DNA of 64,000 nucleotides from Nocardioides massiliensis. Lineage in GTDB: Bacteria; Actinomycetota; Actinomycetes; Propionibacteriales; Nocardioidaceae. Of the stretch, positions 16,888 to 26,658 are shown in pieces. The stretch is from the NCBI RefSeq assembly GCF_030811215.1, contig NZ_JAUSQM010000001.1, forward strand, positions 3,878,001 to 3,942,000. The letters are read 5' to 3'. Numbering within the stretch: position 1 is the stretch's first letter; the number at the start of each line of letters is the position of its first letter. A model generated the notes under the pieces. It saw only the letters and a program-made list of their open reading frames with translations, ran no database searches and was not told the DNA's origin. Both the position numbers and the translations under genes were made by a program.

Positions 16888-18471
16888 TCAGGTGGTTATT
16901 CCCGCCCCGGGGAGATCCACGTCACCCTCCGCGAGCGTTCCCGTGCCGTCGAGCTCCAGCACCCGATCCAGCCCGAGCCGCCGCAGGAACCGGAGGTCGT
17001 GGCTCACCACCAGCAGCGCGCCCCGGAACGACGCGAGCGCTGTGACCAACTGGTCGACGCTCGGGATGTCGAGGTCGTTGGTCGGCTCGTCGAGGACCAG
17101 CAGCTCCGGCGGTGGATCGGCGAGCAGCAGGCGCGCGAGCGCGACGCGGAACCGCTCGCCCCCGGACAGTGCGCCGACGGGACGGTCGACCATGTCGCCG
17201 CGGACGAGCAGCCGGGCCAGCCGGTTGCGCACCTCCCCCGGCGGCATGCGCGGGCAGGAGCCGCGGACGAGGTCGAGCACGGTAGCGGTTTCGTCGAGGA
17301 CGATGCGCTGCGGAAGGTAGCCGTGGCGGACGGTGAGCGTGGGCAGCAGGGCCTCGACCAACGTCGTCTTGCCCACGCCGTTCGCCCCGACGAGCGCGAT
17401 GCGCTCCGGCCCTTGGATGCGCTGGGTGCGCCCGTCCGCACTCGGCAGCTCCGCGATCCGCCTGCCGCGCGGCACGTGCGGATCAGGCAGGTCGACGCGA
17501 ATCGCGTCGTCGTCACGGACCTGCAGTTCCGCGGCGGCGACGGCCTCCCGGGCGGCAGCCTCTTTGGCTCCCGCCGCCGTCCGGCGGGAACCCTGGGACT
17601 TCTCGGCCGAGTTGCGGCGATCGTCGACCACCGCGGCGACGTACTTGCGGTTCTCCCGGTCCCTGCGACCCTGACGCTGGCTGTGCGCGATCCGTTCCTC
17701 GACCTTGATCCGCTCACGCTTCTCTCGCCGCAGCACCTGTTCGGCTGCCCTCAGCGCGCGCGCCGCCGCCTCCTGCCGGGTCACGAGCCAGGCTCGGTAG
17801 TCGTCGTACGGGCCGCCGAAGACGGTGAGCTCGGCCGCCCGCAGCTCAGCGGTGGCGTCCAGCCTGTTGAGCAGCTCGAGGTCGTGGCTGACCACGATCA
17901 GCGTCCCGCACCAGGAGTCGATCAGCTCATAGAGCCGGCGGCGGGTGGGCAGGTCGAGGTTGTTGGTCGGCTCGTCCAGCAGCGTGATGTCTGCACCCCG
18001 CAGCCGTACGCCGACGATCGCGGCCAGCATCGCCTCCCCGCCCGACAGCGTGCGCACCGCGCGGTCGAGGTCGGTCGGCAGGCCGAGGGCAGCGAGGTCG
18101 GCCGCGGCGCGCTCCTCGATGTCCCAGGCGTCGCCAATGACGTCAAAGTGCGTGGGGTCCACCGAACCGGACTCGACCGCACCCAGGGCGGCGCGCACCT
18201 CGGCGATGCCCAAGAGGTCGGCGAGCGTGCCGCCGGCTCGCGTCACGTCTTGGCGCAGGACGGCGACCGTCCCTGTGGTGGTGAGCGTGCCGTCGGTCGG
18301 CTGCAGGTCGCCGGCGATCAGCCGCAGGAGGGTGGACTTGCCGGCGCCGTTGGCACCGACCAGGCCCGTGCGGCCGGCGCTGAACGCACCGGAGACGTGC
18401 GTGAGCACCGGCGTGCCATCGGGCCAGTGGAAGGAGAGGTCGTGCAGGACGACAGCGGAAGGAAACGACAA
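16888..18471 (-). CDS. ABC-F family ATP-binding protein
   Basis: A 527-residue protein with two ABC domains and no membrane segments, the ABC-F layout. Domain 1 has GANGAGKST, LSGGEAMLAAI and LLDEPTNNLD. The charged linker (~residues 225-310) is the ribosome-reaching arm. Domain 2 has GANGVGKTT, LSGGERFRVALA and VLDEPTNDLD. ABC-F proteins act on the ribosome as translation factors or antibiotic-protection proteins; which of the two cannot be decided. The start is a TTG at 18471, supported by GGAG six bases upstream and by the domain beginning at once. Confidence 0.87.
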   Translation of the reverse strand: MSFPSAVVLHDLSFHWPDGTPVLTHVSGAFSAGRTGLVGANGAGKSTLLRLIAGDLQPTDGTLTTTGTVAVLRQDVTRAGGTLADLLGIAEVRAALGAVESGSVDPTHFDVIGDAWDIEERAAADLAALGLPTDLDRAVRTLSGGEAMLAAIVGVRLRGADITLLDEPTNNLDLPTRRRLYELIDSWCGTLIVVSHDLELLNRLDATAELRAAELTVFGGPYDDYRAWLVTRQEAAARALRAAEQVLRREKRERIKVEERIAHSQRQGRRDRENRKYVAAVVDDRRNSAEKSQGSRRTAAGAKEAAAREAVAAAELQVRDDDAIRVDLPDPHVPRGRRIAELPSADGRTQRIQGPERIALVGANGVGKTTLVEALLPTLTVRHGYLPQRIVLDETATVLDLVRGSCPRMPPGEVRNRLARLLVRGDMVDRPVGALSGGERFRVALARLLLADPPPELLVLDEPTNDLDIPSVDQLVTALASFRGALLVVSHDLRFLRRLGLDRVLELDGTGTLAEGDVDLPGAGITT

Positions 18472-18710
18472 GGAGAGCTCCGTGAGGTCGACGTACGCGC
18501 CGACACCGGAGACGGCGTCAGCGCACCTGGGCGGCGGAGGTGCTCCTGTGCTCGCTCACGCGTCGTCCTTCGCTTCGTCCCCTGACACCCGCGAGCCGCT
18601 CGCGAGGGACGGGGTCCATGGTCACCGATGCGCTCGGTGTCGGCCAACCGATTTTCGCCCGCCCGTGCAGCACCGGGGCCCGATCGCGCAGCGCTTGCGA
18701 TGATGGGCTG

Positions 18711-20588
18711 GTGCCCCTCGACGTCGAGCTCGCCGAGATCCGCGACTTCCTCGCGGGTCACGAACCCTTCGCCTCCCTGCCGCCCGACGTCCTGAGCTCG
18801 ATCCCCGCGCGCCTGAGCGTGGTGTACCGCCGACGCGGCACGCTGGTCCAGGACGCGGGCACCGTCCCCGAGGAGCTGCTCGTCGTACGCTCCGGCGCCG
18901 TCGAGCTGCGCGACCCCGACGGCGAGCTGGTCGAGCGCGGGAGCGCCGGACTGTGCCTCGGCGGGTCGGCCCTCGCCGCGGGTACACCGCAGCCCGTCGC
19001 CGCGCACGCGATCGAGGACACCCTGTTGCTGGCCTGCCCGGCAGTGGTCTTCCACCAGCTACGTGCCGAGCACGACGGCTTCTCGGCGTTCTTCGAGCAG
19101 CGCGGCGGTCAGCTGCGCGAGGCAGTCGCCAGCCAGCGCGCGCGCCACATGACCGACGCCGACCGTGCGGTGCTGCAGACCCACGTCCGCGACCTCGTAC
19201 GCCGACCCCCGGTCGCGGTCCGCGCCGACGAACCCATCGTCGAGGCCGCACGGCTGATGTCGATCGAGCGGATCTCCTCACTGCTGGTGACCGACGACGA
19301 CCGCCTCGTCGGGATCCTGACCGACCGCGACCTGCGCACCCGGGTGCTGGCCGCGGGGATCGACCCGAGCGCGCCGGTGGCGGCGGTGATGACCAAGGAC
19401 CCGGTCACAGTCGGCCCGGACGCCCTGGCCATCGAGGCCCTTCTGGAGCTGGTGCGCCGCAACATCCACCACCTCCCCGTCCTCGACGCCGGCCGCCCGA
19501 TCGGGATGATCACCGACACCGACCTGATCCGGCTGCAGCAGGCCAGCCCGGTCTTCCTCGTCGGCGACATCGCCAAGGCCCGCGACGTCACGGTCGTCGC
19601 GGCGCTGGCCGCCCGGCTGCCCGGTGTGGTGGCGGGGTTGGTGCGGCAAGGCACCTCAGCGCGCGACGCGGGTCGGGTGGTGACGACCGTCGGCGACGCG
19701 ATCGAGGCCCGGCTCCTCGAGCTCGCCGAGGCTGAGCTCGGCGCTCCCCCGGTGCCGTACGCCTGGGTCACGCTGGGTTCGCGCGCCCGCTTCGAGCAGG
19801 CCCTCGCGCCCGACCAGGACCACGCGCTCGTCCTGCACGACGACTACCGGCCCGACGCCCACGCGGCGTACTTCCGCGAGCTCGCCGAGCACGTCACCTC
19901 CGGCCTGGAGGCCGTCGGCTATCCGCGCTGTCGCGGCGAGAAGATGGCAACCAACCCGCAGTGGCGCCAACCGCTGGCCGCCTGGCGCGCCGACGTCGCG
20001 CGGTGGGTCGACAACCCGGCACCGCAAGCCGTGCTGGAGGCCAGCGTCTTCTTCGACCTACGGCATCTGTACGGCGACCCAGCGCTGAGCGCCGCGCTGG
20101 CAGCAACCCAGCGCGCCGCAGCGCAACGTGGCGCGGTCTTCCTCGCCCACCTCGCTGCGCACGCCGCGTCGGCCCAGCCTCCGCTGGGGTTCTTCCGCGG
20201 GCTGGTCGTCGACCGCGCCGGCGAGCATCGCGACACCCTCGACCTCAAGCGCGGCGGGATCAACATCATCGTCGAGATCGCCCGCCTCCACGGGCTCGCC
20301 GCCGGAAGTGAGGAGACCTCGACCGTGGCGCGTCTCGAGGACGCCGTCGCGGCCGGCCGCCTCAGCGCGGCGCTCGGCGCGGACCTGCGCGACGCCTGGG
20401 AGTTCCTCGCCCACGTCCGGTTGCGCAACCAGGTCGACCAGGTGCGGCACGGCCAGCCGCCGAGCAACCGGATCGCGCCCGCGTCCCTGAGCCACTTCGA
20501 GAAGCGCCACCTCAAGGACGCCTTCGGCGTCATCCGCACCGCCCAGGAGGCTCTCGCCCATCGGTACCCGGTGCGGGGACTGATGTGA
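18711..20588 (+). CDS. DUF294-type nucleotidyltransferase with cNMP-binding and CBS domains
   Basis: A 625-residue signalling-type protein. Residues ~1-130 form a cyclic-nucleotide-binding fold (LSVVYRRRGTLVQDAG). A CBS pair follows (~150-270; VTDDDRLVGILTDRDLRTRV and MITDTDLIRLQ). A DUF294 putative nucleotidyltransferase comes next (VTLGSRARFEQALAPDQDHALVL; the GSxxR and DQD acidic residues are present), then a helical C-terminal domain. Similar proteins sit beside epsilon-like exonucleases and are thought to modify a partner in response to nucleotides. The GTG at 18711 has no clear ribosome-binding site and may be leaderless. The upstream in-frame extension is antisense to the ABC-F promoter. 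Confidence 0.85.
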   Translation: MPLDVELAEIRDFLAGHEPFASLPPDVLSSIPARLSVVYRRRGTLVQDAGTVPEELLVVRSGAVELRDPDGELVERGSAGLCLGGSALAAGTPQPVAAHAIEDTLLLACPAVVFHQLRAEHDGFSAFFEQRGGQLREAVASQRARHMTDADRAVLQTHVRDLVRRPPVAVRADEPIVEAARLMSIERISSLLVTDDDRLVGILTDRDLRTRVLAAGIDPSAPVAAVMTKDPVTVGPDALAIEALLELVRRNIHHLPVLDAGRPIGMITDTDLIRLQQASPVFLVGDIAKARDVTVVAALAARLPGVVAGLVRQGTSARDAGRVVTTVGDAIEARLLELAEAELGAPPVPYAWVTLGSRARFEQALAPDQDHALVLHDDYRPDAHAAYFRELAEHVTSGLEAVGYPRCRGEKMATNPQWRQPLAAWRADVARWVDNPAPQAVLEASVFFDLRHLYGDPALSAALAATQRAAAQRGAVFLAHLAAHAASAQPPLGFFRGLVVDRAGEHRDTLDLKRGGINIIVEIARLHGLAAGSEETSTVARLEDAVAAGRLSAALGADLRDAWEFLAHVRLRNQVDQVRHGQPPSNRIAPASLSHFEKRHLKDAFGVIRTAQEALAHRYPVRGLM

Positions 20589-21223
20589 CCTCCGGCGACG
20601 GCACCCCGGTCGAGGAGCTGCGCCTCCTGGCCGTCGACCTCGAGACCAGCGGCCTCTCCCGCAGCCAGGACCGGATCCTCGCGATCGGGTGGGTGCCCGT
20701 CGACGGCACGCGCATCGACCTATCCGGCGCGCGCCGCCACGTCGTACGCCAGGACGAGCCCGGTGACGCGGTCACCATCCACGGCCTCACCCACGACGAC
20801 CTCGACGACGGACGCCCGCTGGCCGAGGTGCTCGCCGAGCTGCGGGCCTCGCTGGCCGGACGCGCGCTGCTCGCGCATCACGCGCCGTTCGACGTGTCGT
20901 TCCTCGAGGCAGCCCACCGCGAGCTCGACCAGCCGCTCCCCCGCGTCCCGATCGTCTGCACGCTCGCCCTGCAGCGCCGACTCCTCAGCAGGTACGGCGA
21001 GATCCCCCGCGGCGCGCTGCGCCTGTGGCGGGCCCGAGAGCACTACGGACTCCCGACCGCCAAGGCCCACGACGCCCTCGGCGACGCCCTGGCGTGCGCC
21101 GAGCTCTACCTCGCTCAGGTGGCGGAGCTCGGCACCGCCGGCCGCGCGGTCCGGCTGCGCGACGTACGGCTGCGGCGGACCTGGCTGGAGCGGGTGCGCG
21201 GATGGCTGCGCGGAACCCGATGA
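20585..21223 (+). CDS. DEDDh 3'-5' exonuclease (DnaQ/epsilon-like)
   Basis: A 212-residue exonuclease with the DEDDh residues in order: VDLETSGLS (D-x-E), AHHAPFDVSFL (D), and KAHDALGDALA (H and D). Enzymes of this type proofread or trim single-stranded DNA or RNA. It starts at a GTG overlapping the DUF294 stop (GTGA). This pairing is recurrent in bacteria, suggesting a common task. Its stop overlaps the start of the following membrane protein (ATGA). Confidence 0.9.
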   Translation: MTSGDGTPVEELRLLAVDLETSGLSRSQDRILAIGWVPVDGTRIDLSGARRHVVRQDEPGDAVTIHGLTHDDLDDGRPLAEVLAELRASLAGRALLAHHAPFDVSFLEAAHRELDQPLPRVPIVCTLALQRRLLSRYGEIPRGALRLWRAREHYGLPTAKAHDALGDALACAELYLAQVAELGTAGRAVRLRDVRLRRTWLERVRGWLRGTR

Positions 21224-23418
21224 GCAGCCGGTCGCTGGGCTGGACGGGAGCCCTGCTGCTCATCCCCCTGTTCGTGATCGCCGTCGTCGCCCACGACGCC
21301 TCCGAGACCGCGCCGCGGGGTGTGCCGCTCGCGATCGTCGCGCCGCCGGTCGTCGCGGACACCGTCGCAGCAGAGGCGAACGAGCTCCCCAACCGACCGT
21401 TCGCGGCGCTGCCGGTCGCGACGGAGGAGGAGGCGACCCGAGCGCTGCTCAACGCAGACGTACGCGGCGTCGTGGTCGTCGACATCGCGCACACCGACGA
21501 CGTGCTCCTGATCGACGGCGCGGCCGACCCCACGCTCAACCAGGCGATCGCGGCGCAGGTCCGGGCGCTGGCATCCGGTCGCGACCGCACCGTGACCGAG
21601 CGCGCTCTGCGCCCCGACACCGACCCCGACATCGCGACGGTGCGCCTGGTCGTCCTCTGCTGCGGCTGGGGTGGATTCGCACTGGTCGTCGCGATCTCCT
21701 TCTGGCGCGGGCCGTTCGCGCGTACGTTCAGGCTCGGTCTGGCCCGGATCGCCGGCGTGTTGGCAGCAGCCGCCGCCGCGGGGCTGGCGGTCGCCCTGGC
21801 GTTGCGGGGGGACGGGGGCGCGACCGACCTCGCCGTCGTCGCGGTCGCCGCCGGTGCCGTGCTGGTCACCGCTGCCCTGGTGACCCTCGCGCTCGAGGCG
21901 CTGGCCGGGTACGCCGGGCTGGCCGTGGCCGCCGCGCTCTTCGTCGGTCTGTCGCTGCCACTCACCCTGCGGGTCGACCCGCTGCTGCTCTCCCGTCCGT
22001 GGGGTGACCTGGTCGTCCACGGGCCGCCCGGCGCGTCCCTCGACGCCGTCGCTGCTGCCGTGCTCCACGGTGGCAACGGTCTTGCTCGCCCCGCCCTGGT
22101 CCTGACGTCGTGGGCGCTGGTGGCGCTGGCCGTCCTCGTCCTGACGCGGCGGGAGGCGGCGAGCGGCGCACCGGTCCCGGCATTCGGCACGTCGCCCGCG
22201 CCGGCACCGGAGCAGCGGCTGCGGCGATGGCGACTGCACGTGCTCGCCGCGATCGCCCCCGGCGTACTGCTGCTCCTCGTGCTGCAGGTGGCTCTGGACC
22301 GCGTCGGCGAGGACCGGCTCGCGGCCGCCGTCGAACCGCCGTCGCGCGCGACGACGACGGAGTGCGTCGGCACCGGCGAGTTCCGCTCGGTGGCCGACCT
22401 CAACCGGGTCACCACGCAGCTACGGGCGGGCCCGGAGTTCCAGGGTGCCGACGTGGGCGCGAGCGTCCGGCTGCAGGACGGCCGCCGACTGATGATGTTC
22501 GGCGACACGCTGCGTGCGGCGCGCTTCGACGGCCAGCGCTTCGTGCGCAACTCCATGCTGCTGGTCGGCGACGGGTGCCTGCAGGTCGTGCTCCCCGCCG
22601 ACGGCGGGGCGCTCGTGCCCGATCGCGCGGACCCGGGCTCCTCGGCGCCGGTGGGCTACTGGCCGATGTCGGTCGCGGCCGAGAGCTTCCCCGGGTACGA
22701 CCTCGTCGCCGTGATGCTCCAGCGCGTGCGGACCACCGGCACGACCGCGTTCGACTTCGCCAACCTCGGACCGTCCGTCGCCGTCTTCGTCGTCGCGCCG
22801 GGGCAGACACCCCAGCTGCTCGGCGTACGCGACATCGGCAAGGACTCCCCCGACGCGGCTCGCCCGGCCTGGGGCGCCGCATCCGCGATCGACGACGGTT
22901 GGCTCTACCTCTACGGCACCGCGCACGAGCCGGCCCCGCTGGTCTTCGGCTTCTCCCTGCGGGTGGCGCGCGTGCGCCCCGAGGAGGTCCTCGACACCGG
23001 GGCGTGGCGGTTCTGGGACGGCTCCACGTGGGTGCGTCGCCCGGGCGACGCCGTCGAGCTGATCGGCGCGACCGGGGGCACGTCGCAGACGCTCTCGGTC
23101 TTCGAGCGGGACGGCCGGTGGTACGCCCTGAGCAAGCGCGACGAGTTCCTCGGCACCGACATCACCGTGTGGTCGGCACCGACCCCGTGGGGTCCGTACG
23201 ACGCGGGGCAGGCAGTCGCTCCCCTGCCCTCCGACGCCGCGACCGGTCAGCTGCGCTACATGCCGCTGGCCCACCCCGACCTGCTCCCGGAGCCGGGGAC
23301 CGTCGTCGTGTCCTACAGCCGCAACCGCGAGGACGTCGCCGAGATCCTCGAGGACCCGTTCCGCTACCGGCCGCGGTTCCTCCGGGTCCCCCTTCCCGCT
23401 GCGCCAGCGCCGAGGTGA
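21220..23418 (+). CDS. membrane protein with C-terminal DUF4185-like beta-propeller domain
   Basis: A 732-residue protein starting at the ATG that overlaps the exonuclease stop. One N-terminal helix and an external domain come first, then six or so membrane helices (residues ~145-360), and after a further helix (~345-365) a ~320-residue outward domain. That domain resembles DUF4185 five-bladed propellers (GASVRLQDGRRLMMFGDT, NSMLLVGDGCLQVV, WYALSKRDEFLG, VVVSYSRNRED). The N-terminal half resembles the YhgE/ABC-2-like architecture. Envelope polysaccharide binding is possible, but the role is unknown. Confidence 0.7.
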   Translation: MSSRSLGWTGALLLIPLFVIAVVAHDASETAPRGVPLAIVAPPVVADTVAAEANELPNRPFAALPVATEEEATRALLNADVRGVVVVDIAHTDDVLLIDGAADPTLNQAIAAQVRALASGRDRTVTERALRPDTDPDIATVRLVVLCCGWGGFALVVAISFWRGPFARTFRLGLARIAGVLAAAAAAGLAVALALRGDGGATDLAVVAVAAGAVLVTAALVTLALEALAGYAGLAVAAALFVGLSLPLTLRVDPLLLSRPWGDLVVHGPPGASLDAVAAAVLHGGNGLARPALVLTSWALVALAVLVLTRREAASGAPVPAFGTSPAPAPEQRLRRWRLHVLAAIAPGVLLLLVLQVALDRVGEDRLAAAVEPPSRATTTECVGTGEFRSVADLNRVTTQLRAGPEFQGADVGASVRLQDGRRLMMFGDTLRAARFDGQRFVRNSMLLVGDGCLQVVLPADGGALVPDRADPGSSAPVGYWPMSVAAESFPGYDLVAVMLQRVRTTGTTAFDFANLGPSVAVFVVAPGQTPQLLGVRDIGKDSPDAARPAWGAASAIDDGWLYLYGTAHEPAPLVFGFSLRVARVRPEEVLDTGAWRFWDGSTWVRRPGDAVELIGATGGTSQTLSVFERDGRWYALSKRDEFLGTDITVWSAPTPWGPYDAGQAVAPLPSDAATGQLRYMPLAHPDLLPEPGTVVVSYSRNREDVAEILEDPFRYRPRFLRVPLPAAPAPR

Positions 23419-23455
23419 GGCCGCGCGCGTCCGGTTGGCAGGCGTCCGCGTGGGT

Positions 23456-23968
23456 ATGAGCCCAGACATGACTGAGCAGCCCGACAACGTGTCCGAGGAG
23501 ATCGGCACCGACCCCGCGGTCGACCTCACCAACGACGCAGGAGACAACGAGAGCTACCACGGCTACAGCGTCGACGACGAGACGCAGCCGCAGGGCAGCG
23601 GCGACAGCCTCGTCGACGACCGCGGCCTCGCCGAGCCGCTGGACGAGGGCTACAGCCCGCCGGAGAAGTGGTCGGCCGGTCAGCGCTACGGCAACACCCC
23701 GCTCGAGGAGGCCATGGGCGAGACGCTCGACCAGCGCCTGGAGCAGGAGATCCCCGAGCCGGACCCGTATGAGGAGGCGAAGGTCCTCAAGGAGGACGTC
23801 GGCGGCGAGGTCGGCACCGAGCGCTCCGGTCGGCTGGTTGCCCCGGACGAGGGCGTCGAGACTGACACCGAGCGCGACGCGATCGCCGAGGACGTGGGCA
23901 TCGACGGCGCAGCCGCCAGCGCCGAGGAGGCCGCGGTCCACGTCGTGGATCCCGACCAGCAGATCTGA
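23456..23968 (+). CDS. DUF5709 domain protein
   Basis: A 170-residue acidic, largely disordered protein with the DUF5709 pattern (GYSPPEKWSAGQRYGNTPLEEAMGETLDQRLEQEIPE). The family is found in actinobacteria, with no known function. The start is uncertain. The ATG at 23456 (MSPDMTEQ) or the one at 23468 (MTEQPDN) fits best; the frame runs back to 23435. It contains no membrane segment or Cys. Confidence 0.75.
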   Translation: MSPDMTEQPDNVSEEIGTDPAVDLTNDAGDNESYHGYSVDDETQPQGSGDSLVDDRGLAEPLDEGYSPPEKWSAGQRYGNTPLEEAMGETLDQRLEQEIPEPDPYEEAKVLKEDVGGEVGTERSGRLVAPDEGVETDTERDAIAEDVGIDGAAASAEEAAVHVVDPDQQI

Positions 23969-23989
23969 GGCTTCACCCCCGGACCTCGC

Positions 23990-25465
23990 CTACATGGCGC
24001 GGTGCGCGCGCATGCCCTCGCGGACGTGTCCGAGGAACTCCTCGGCGCGATCTGCGGGGGCCTTCGTCATGAGGCTGACCCCCACATAGAGCACGATCGC
24101 CACGGCCAATCCCCACACGCCGCTGCCCTGGTCGAGGAAACGCGTCTTCGTCAGCTCCAGAACGAGCACGAGAGTCCCGGCCACGACCGTGGAGACGAGG
24201 ACCCCGGCCGCCGTACCGCGACGCCAGAAGAACGCGCCGATGATCGACGGCACCATCACCAGCAGGCCGGCCGAGGCCGACACGGAGAGTACGGCGATGA
24301 GGTCCAGCTCGAGCTGGGCGAAGCCGAAGGCGAGCACAGCGATCACCGGCAGCACGAGCTTGCCGACCGCGAGCTGGTTGGCTTCCGAGGCGTCGGGGCG
24401 GGCGACTTTGTAGACGTCGCGGCTGACCATGGACGACAGGGTGAGCATGATCGAGTCGATGGTCGAGACCGCAGCCGCGAGGATCCCGACCATCACCACG
24501 ATGCCGAGCGCGGTCGGGACCAGGTCGGAGGCCAGCAGCGTCGGCGTGGCCAGGTCGCCGGTGGCGAGGTCCGGGAACCGCAGGCGCGCAGCGAACCCCC
24601 ACATCACCGACACGAGCGTGTAGATGAGCCCGAAGACCATGAAGCCCAGCAGCATCCGGCGCAGATCCCGCATCGATCCGGGCGTGTAGAGCCGCTGGGA
24701 GACCTGCGGGTTGGAGATGGCGAAGAACATCCACGGCAGGGTCAGCCCGACGAACATGCTGAGGGAGAAGAACCCGTTGCCCGGCACCGACAGGTGGCCG
24801 GGGTGCTCGGCGGAGAGCGACGAGAAGAAGTCGCCGATCCCGCCGAGTCGGTGGACCACGAAGCCGACCACGAGGGTTGCGCCGATGATCATCACGATCG
24901 CCTGCAGCGAGTCGGTCCACGCCACCGATCGCAGCCCGGCGACGAGGGCGAAGACGATCGCCAGGACGGTGGCCATGACCGTGCCGGTCACGAACGAGAT
25001 CCCGCCATCGGTCATGCCGGAGACCAGGTAGCCGACGCCGGCGAGCTGCACGGCGGCGTACGGAATGAGGAAGACACAGCTGGTCAGCGCGGTGACGGTG
25101 GCGACGCTGCGGGCGCCGTAGCGGTGGCCGAGCATCTCCGAGGGCGTGACGTAGCCGTACTTCTTGCCCACGAGCCAGAACCGCGGCCCGAAGACGAGCA
25201 CGAGCGTCACGCCCATCAGGTAGATCAGCTCGAACCCGAGCGCACCGACGCCGCCGGTGTAGGTCAGGCCGGCCAGGCCGATCATCATGAACGCGCTGTA
25301 GGTCGTGGCGCTGTAGCTCATCGCCGAGACGAAGCCGCCCATCTTGCGGTCGCCGAGGAAGTAGTGCTGCATGTCGGCGGACTTGCCGGACCGCGAGAGT
25401 ACGGCGGTGAGCACGGCGATCGCGACGTAGATCGCGACCCCGAACCAGACCCATCCGGTGTCCAC
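23990..25465 (-). CDS. sodium:solute symporter (SSF family)
   Basis: A 491-residue transporter of the LeuT-like SSF family with about thirteen membrane helices. Recognisable stretches are YSATTYSAFMMIGLAG (helix 1 unwinding region), YGYVTPSEMLGHRYG and AAAVSTIDSIMLTLSSMVSRD (sodium-site Ser/Thr). It starts at GTG with GGAGGG at the right distance. A 61-residue membrane protein ends 1 bp upstream, forming the small-subunit plus symporter pair common for this group. The substrate, probably a carboxylate or similar solute, is not determined. Confidence 0.9.
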   Translation of the reverse strand: MDTGWVWFGVAIYVAIAVLTAVLSRSGKSADMQHYFLGDRKMGGFVSAMSYSATTYSAFMMIGLAGLTYTGGVGALGFELIYLMGVTLVLVFGPRFWLVGKKYGYVTPSEMLGHRYGARSVATVTALTSCVFLIPYAAVQLAGVGYLVSGMTDGGISFVTGTVMATVLAIVFALVAGLRSVAWTDSLQAIVMIIGATLVVGFVVHRLGGIGDFFSSLSAEHPGHLSVPGNGFFSLSMFVGLTLPWMFFAISNPQVSQRLYTPGSMRDLRRMLLGFMVFGLIYTLVSVMWGFAARLRFPDLATGDLATPTLLASDLVPTALGIVVMVGILAAAVSTIDSIMLTLSSMVSRDVYKVARPDASEANQLAVGKLVLPVIAVLAFGFAQLELDLIAVLSVSASAGLLVMVPSIIGAFFWRRGTAAGVLVSTVVAGTLVLVLELTKTRFLDQGSGVWGLAVAIVLYVGVSLMTKAPADRAEEFLGHVREGMRAHRAM

Positions 25466-25466
25466 G

Positions 25467-25652
25467 TCAGTCCCTCCAGTCCGCGCTGACGACCGCGTTG
25501 AGCGCGATCACCACGACCGTCGCCAGCGTCCAGAACAGGAAGCTGCCGTACCACGCGTCGACGCCGCCGAGCACGGCGTACGGGACGACGAAGGCCGCCA
25601 GCACCAGCAGCAGGATGGGGATGAGCAACCAGGCCTTGCCGGTGCGGTTCAT
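25467..25652 (-). CDS. 61-residue two-helix membrane subunit of the symporter operon
   Basis: A small membrane protein with two hydrophobic helices (LLIPILLLVLAAFVVPYAV and FLFWTLATVVVIALNAVV) and a short polar tail. AAGGAG precedes the ATG. It is directly followed by the sodium:solute symporter with a 1-bp gap. The size and place match DUF3311-like/YhdT-like partners of SSF transporters; exact family not certain. Confidence 0.8.
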   Translation of the reverse strand: MNRTGKAWLLIPILLLVLAAFVVPYAVLGGVDAWYGSFLFWTLATVVVIALNAVVSADWRD

Positions 25653-26077
25653 GGGACGGCTCCTTCCGCTGCTCGAGGCACCCTAGGGGTGGATGCACCT
25701 CGCGCAGGTCCGGCGGTCGACCCGTGGACGCAGCAAAGGTCCGGCGGATCGCCGCGGCCGTCGGTCAGTGCTGCGGGGGGCCCCAACAGCTCGATGCCGT
25801 GCTGGGCTGCCGCGTGACCGAGCGCGGTCGGGTCGATGGGCCCCGGGTCCGGAAGGGCGCGTCGCGCAGCCGGCTCACCGGCGGCCCGGGCGTCCTCGAC
25901 CACGTGCCGGTGCAACGGCGGCGCGAACCCCGCCGGGTTGACGAACTCGGCGACGGTGAGCTGCCCGCGCGTGTGAGCACCGGTTGCCTTCAGGATGACG
26001 AGGTTCCCGAGGAACCACAGCGCCTCCCCGGCATCGGGCCCGAGCACGTACGCCGTCGGCGTGGTCGGTTGCACCAT
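25649..26077 (-). pseudogene. cupin-domain protein with internal deletion
   Basis: From the ATG at 26077 the product begins like a quercetinase-type cupin (MVQPTTPTAYVLGPDAGEALW, then PPLHRHVVEDA with the metal-binding HxH). The middle of the barrel, about 60 residues normally containing the second His/Glu box, is missing. The frame resumes with the family's C-terminal segment (GEPAARRALPDPG...GIELLGPP). After it the reading frame runs on about 45 residues into the start codon of the next gene. The deletion is in frame, but the cupin core is gone, so a functional enzyme is unlikely. Confidence 0.6.
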
Positions 26078-26309
26078 GACGACACCCGCCCTTCCGCTCG
26101 GTGGTGGCATGGTGGCGGAGGCCAGTGACGGCAGCATGAACGGAGATCGGGGTCGCAGATAGCTTGTTGATCGTCACGTGGATGTCCCGCGACCGTTGCG
26201 AGATCGCCGCCCCGTCCAGTTCGGACACGGCGACGGTCCAGTGGTGCAGCGGGGTGCCGTCGAGGAGTGCGCCACTTGCCATCACGCATCGTCTTGACCT
26301 TGTTGGCGA

Positions 26310-26375
26310 TGACGACTTGCGCAGCAGGTAGTCGACCCCGTGGCCGGCGGGCATCGACTTGATCGTGACGGTCAC
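26310..26375 (-). pseudogene. fragment resembling the N-terminus of a MobF/TrwC relaxase
   Basis: A GTG-initiated stretch VTVTIKSMPAGHGVDYLLR matches the conserved opening of conjugative relaxases (T-I-K-x-x-x-A-G-x-G-x-x-Y-L). Family-like sequence ends after about 20 residues. Between it and the cupin gene (26077-26310) another unrecognised open stretch is present, with no assignable function. Confidence 0.4.
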
Positions 26376-26394
26376 CGCGACCACCTCCATTCAG

Positions 26395-26652
26395 GTAGAG
26401 CGGATCACCGGTGCGGCCGCGGTGGTCGTGGATGATCTGCTGGATCCGACGTCGGCACCGATCCAGGGCATCGCCGGCCAGGCGGACGACGTGGAAGGGG
26501 TCCATCACCGCGACCGCCTCGGGCAGTTCCTCGGCGGTCGCGGTCTTGAAGCCGGTGAACCCGCCCATTGCCACGACCTCCACGCCGTCACGTCACTGAG
26601 CGGGGCGTTCGGCGAGCCAGGCCTTGAACGCGGCCTTGGAGCGGCCCTCGAC
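26395..26652 (-). pseudogene. ISL3-family transposase fragment with a nonsense mutation
   Basis: Reading down from 26652 the translation gives VEGRSKAAFKAWLAERPAQ, an in-frame TGA at 26593-26595, then VEVVAMGGFTGFKTATAEEL and VMDPFHVVRLAGDALDRCRRR. This is a central piece of an ISL3 transposase. Both ends are cut by unrelated sequence. It is a dead relic. Confidence 0.75.
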
Positions 26653-26658
26653 CACCGC

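Noticed and set aside
16807-18585. A 592-codon plus-strand frame
   Set aside because: Antisense to the ABC-F gene, whose Walker and signature motifs are unambiguous.
24002-25489. A 495-codon open frame on the plus strand
   Set aside because: It is the antisense shadow of the sodium:solute symporter; composition is His/Arg/Asp-rich with no domain. High GC leaves such shadows open.
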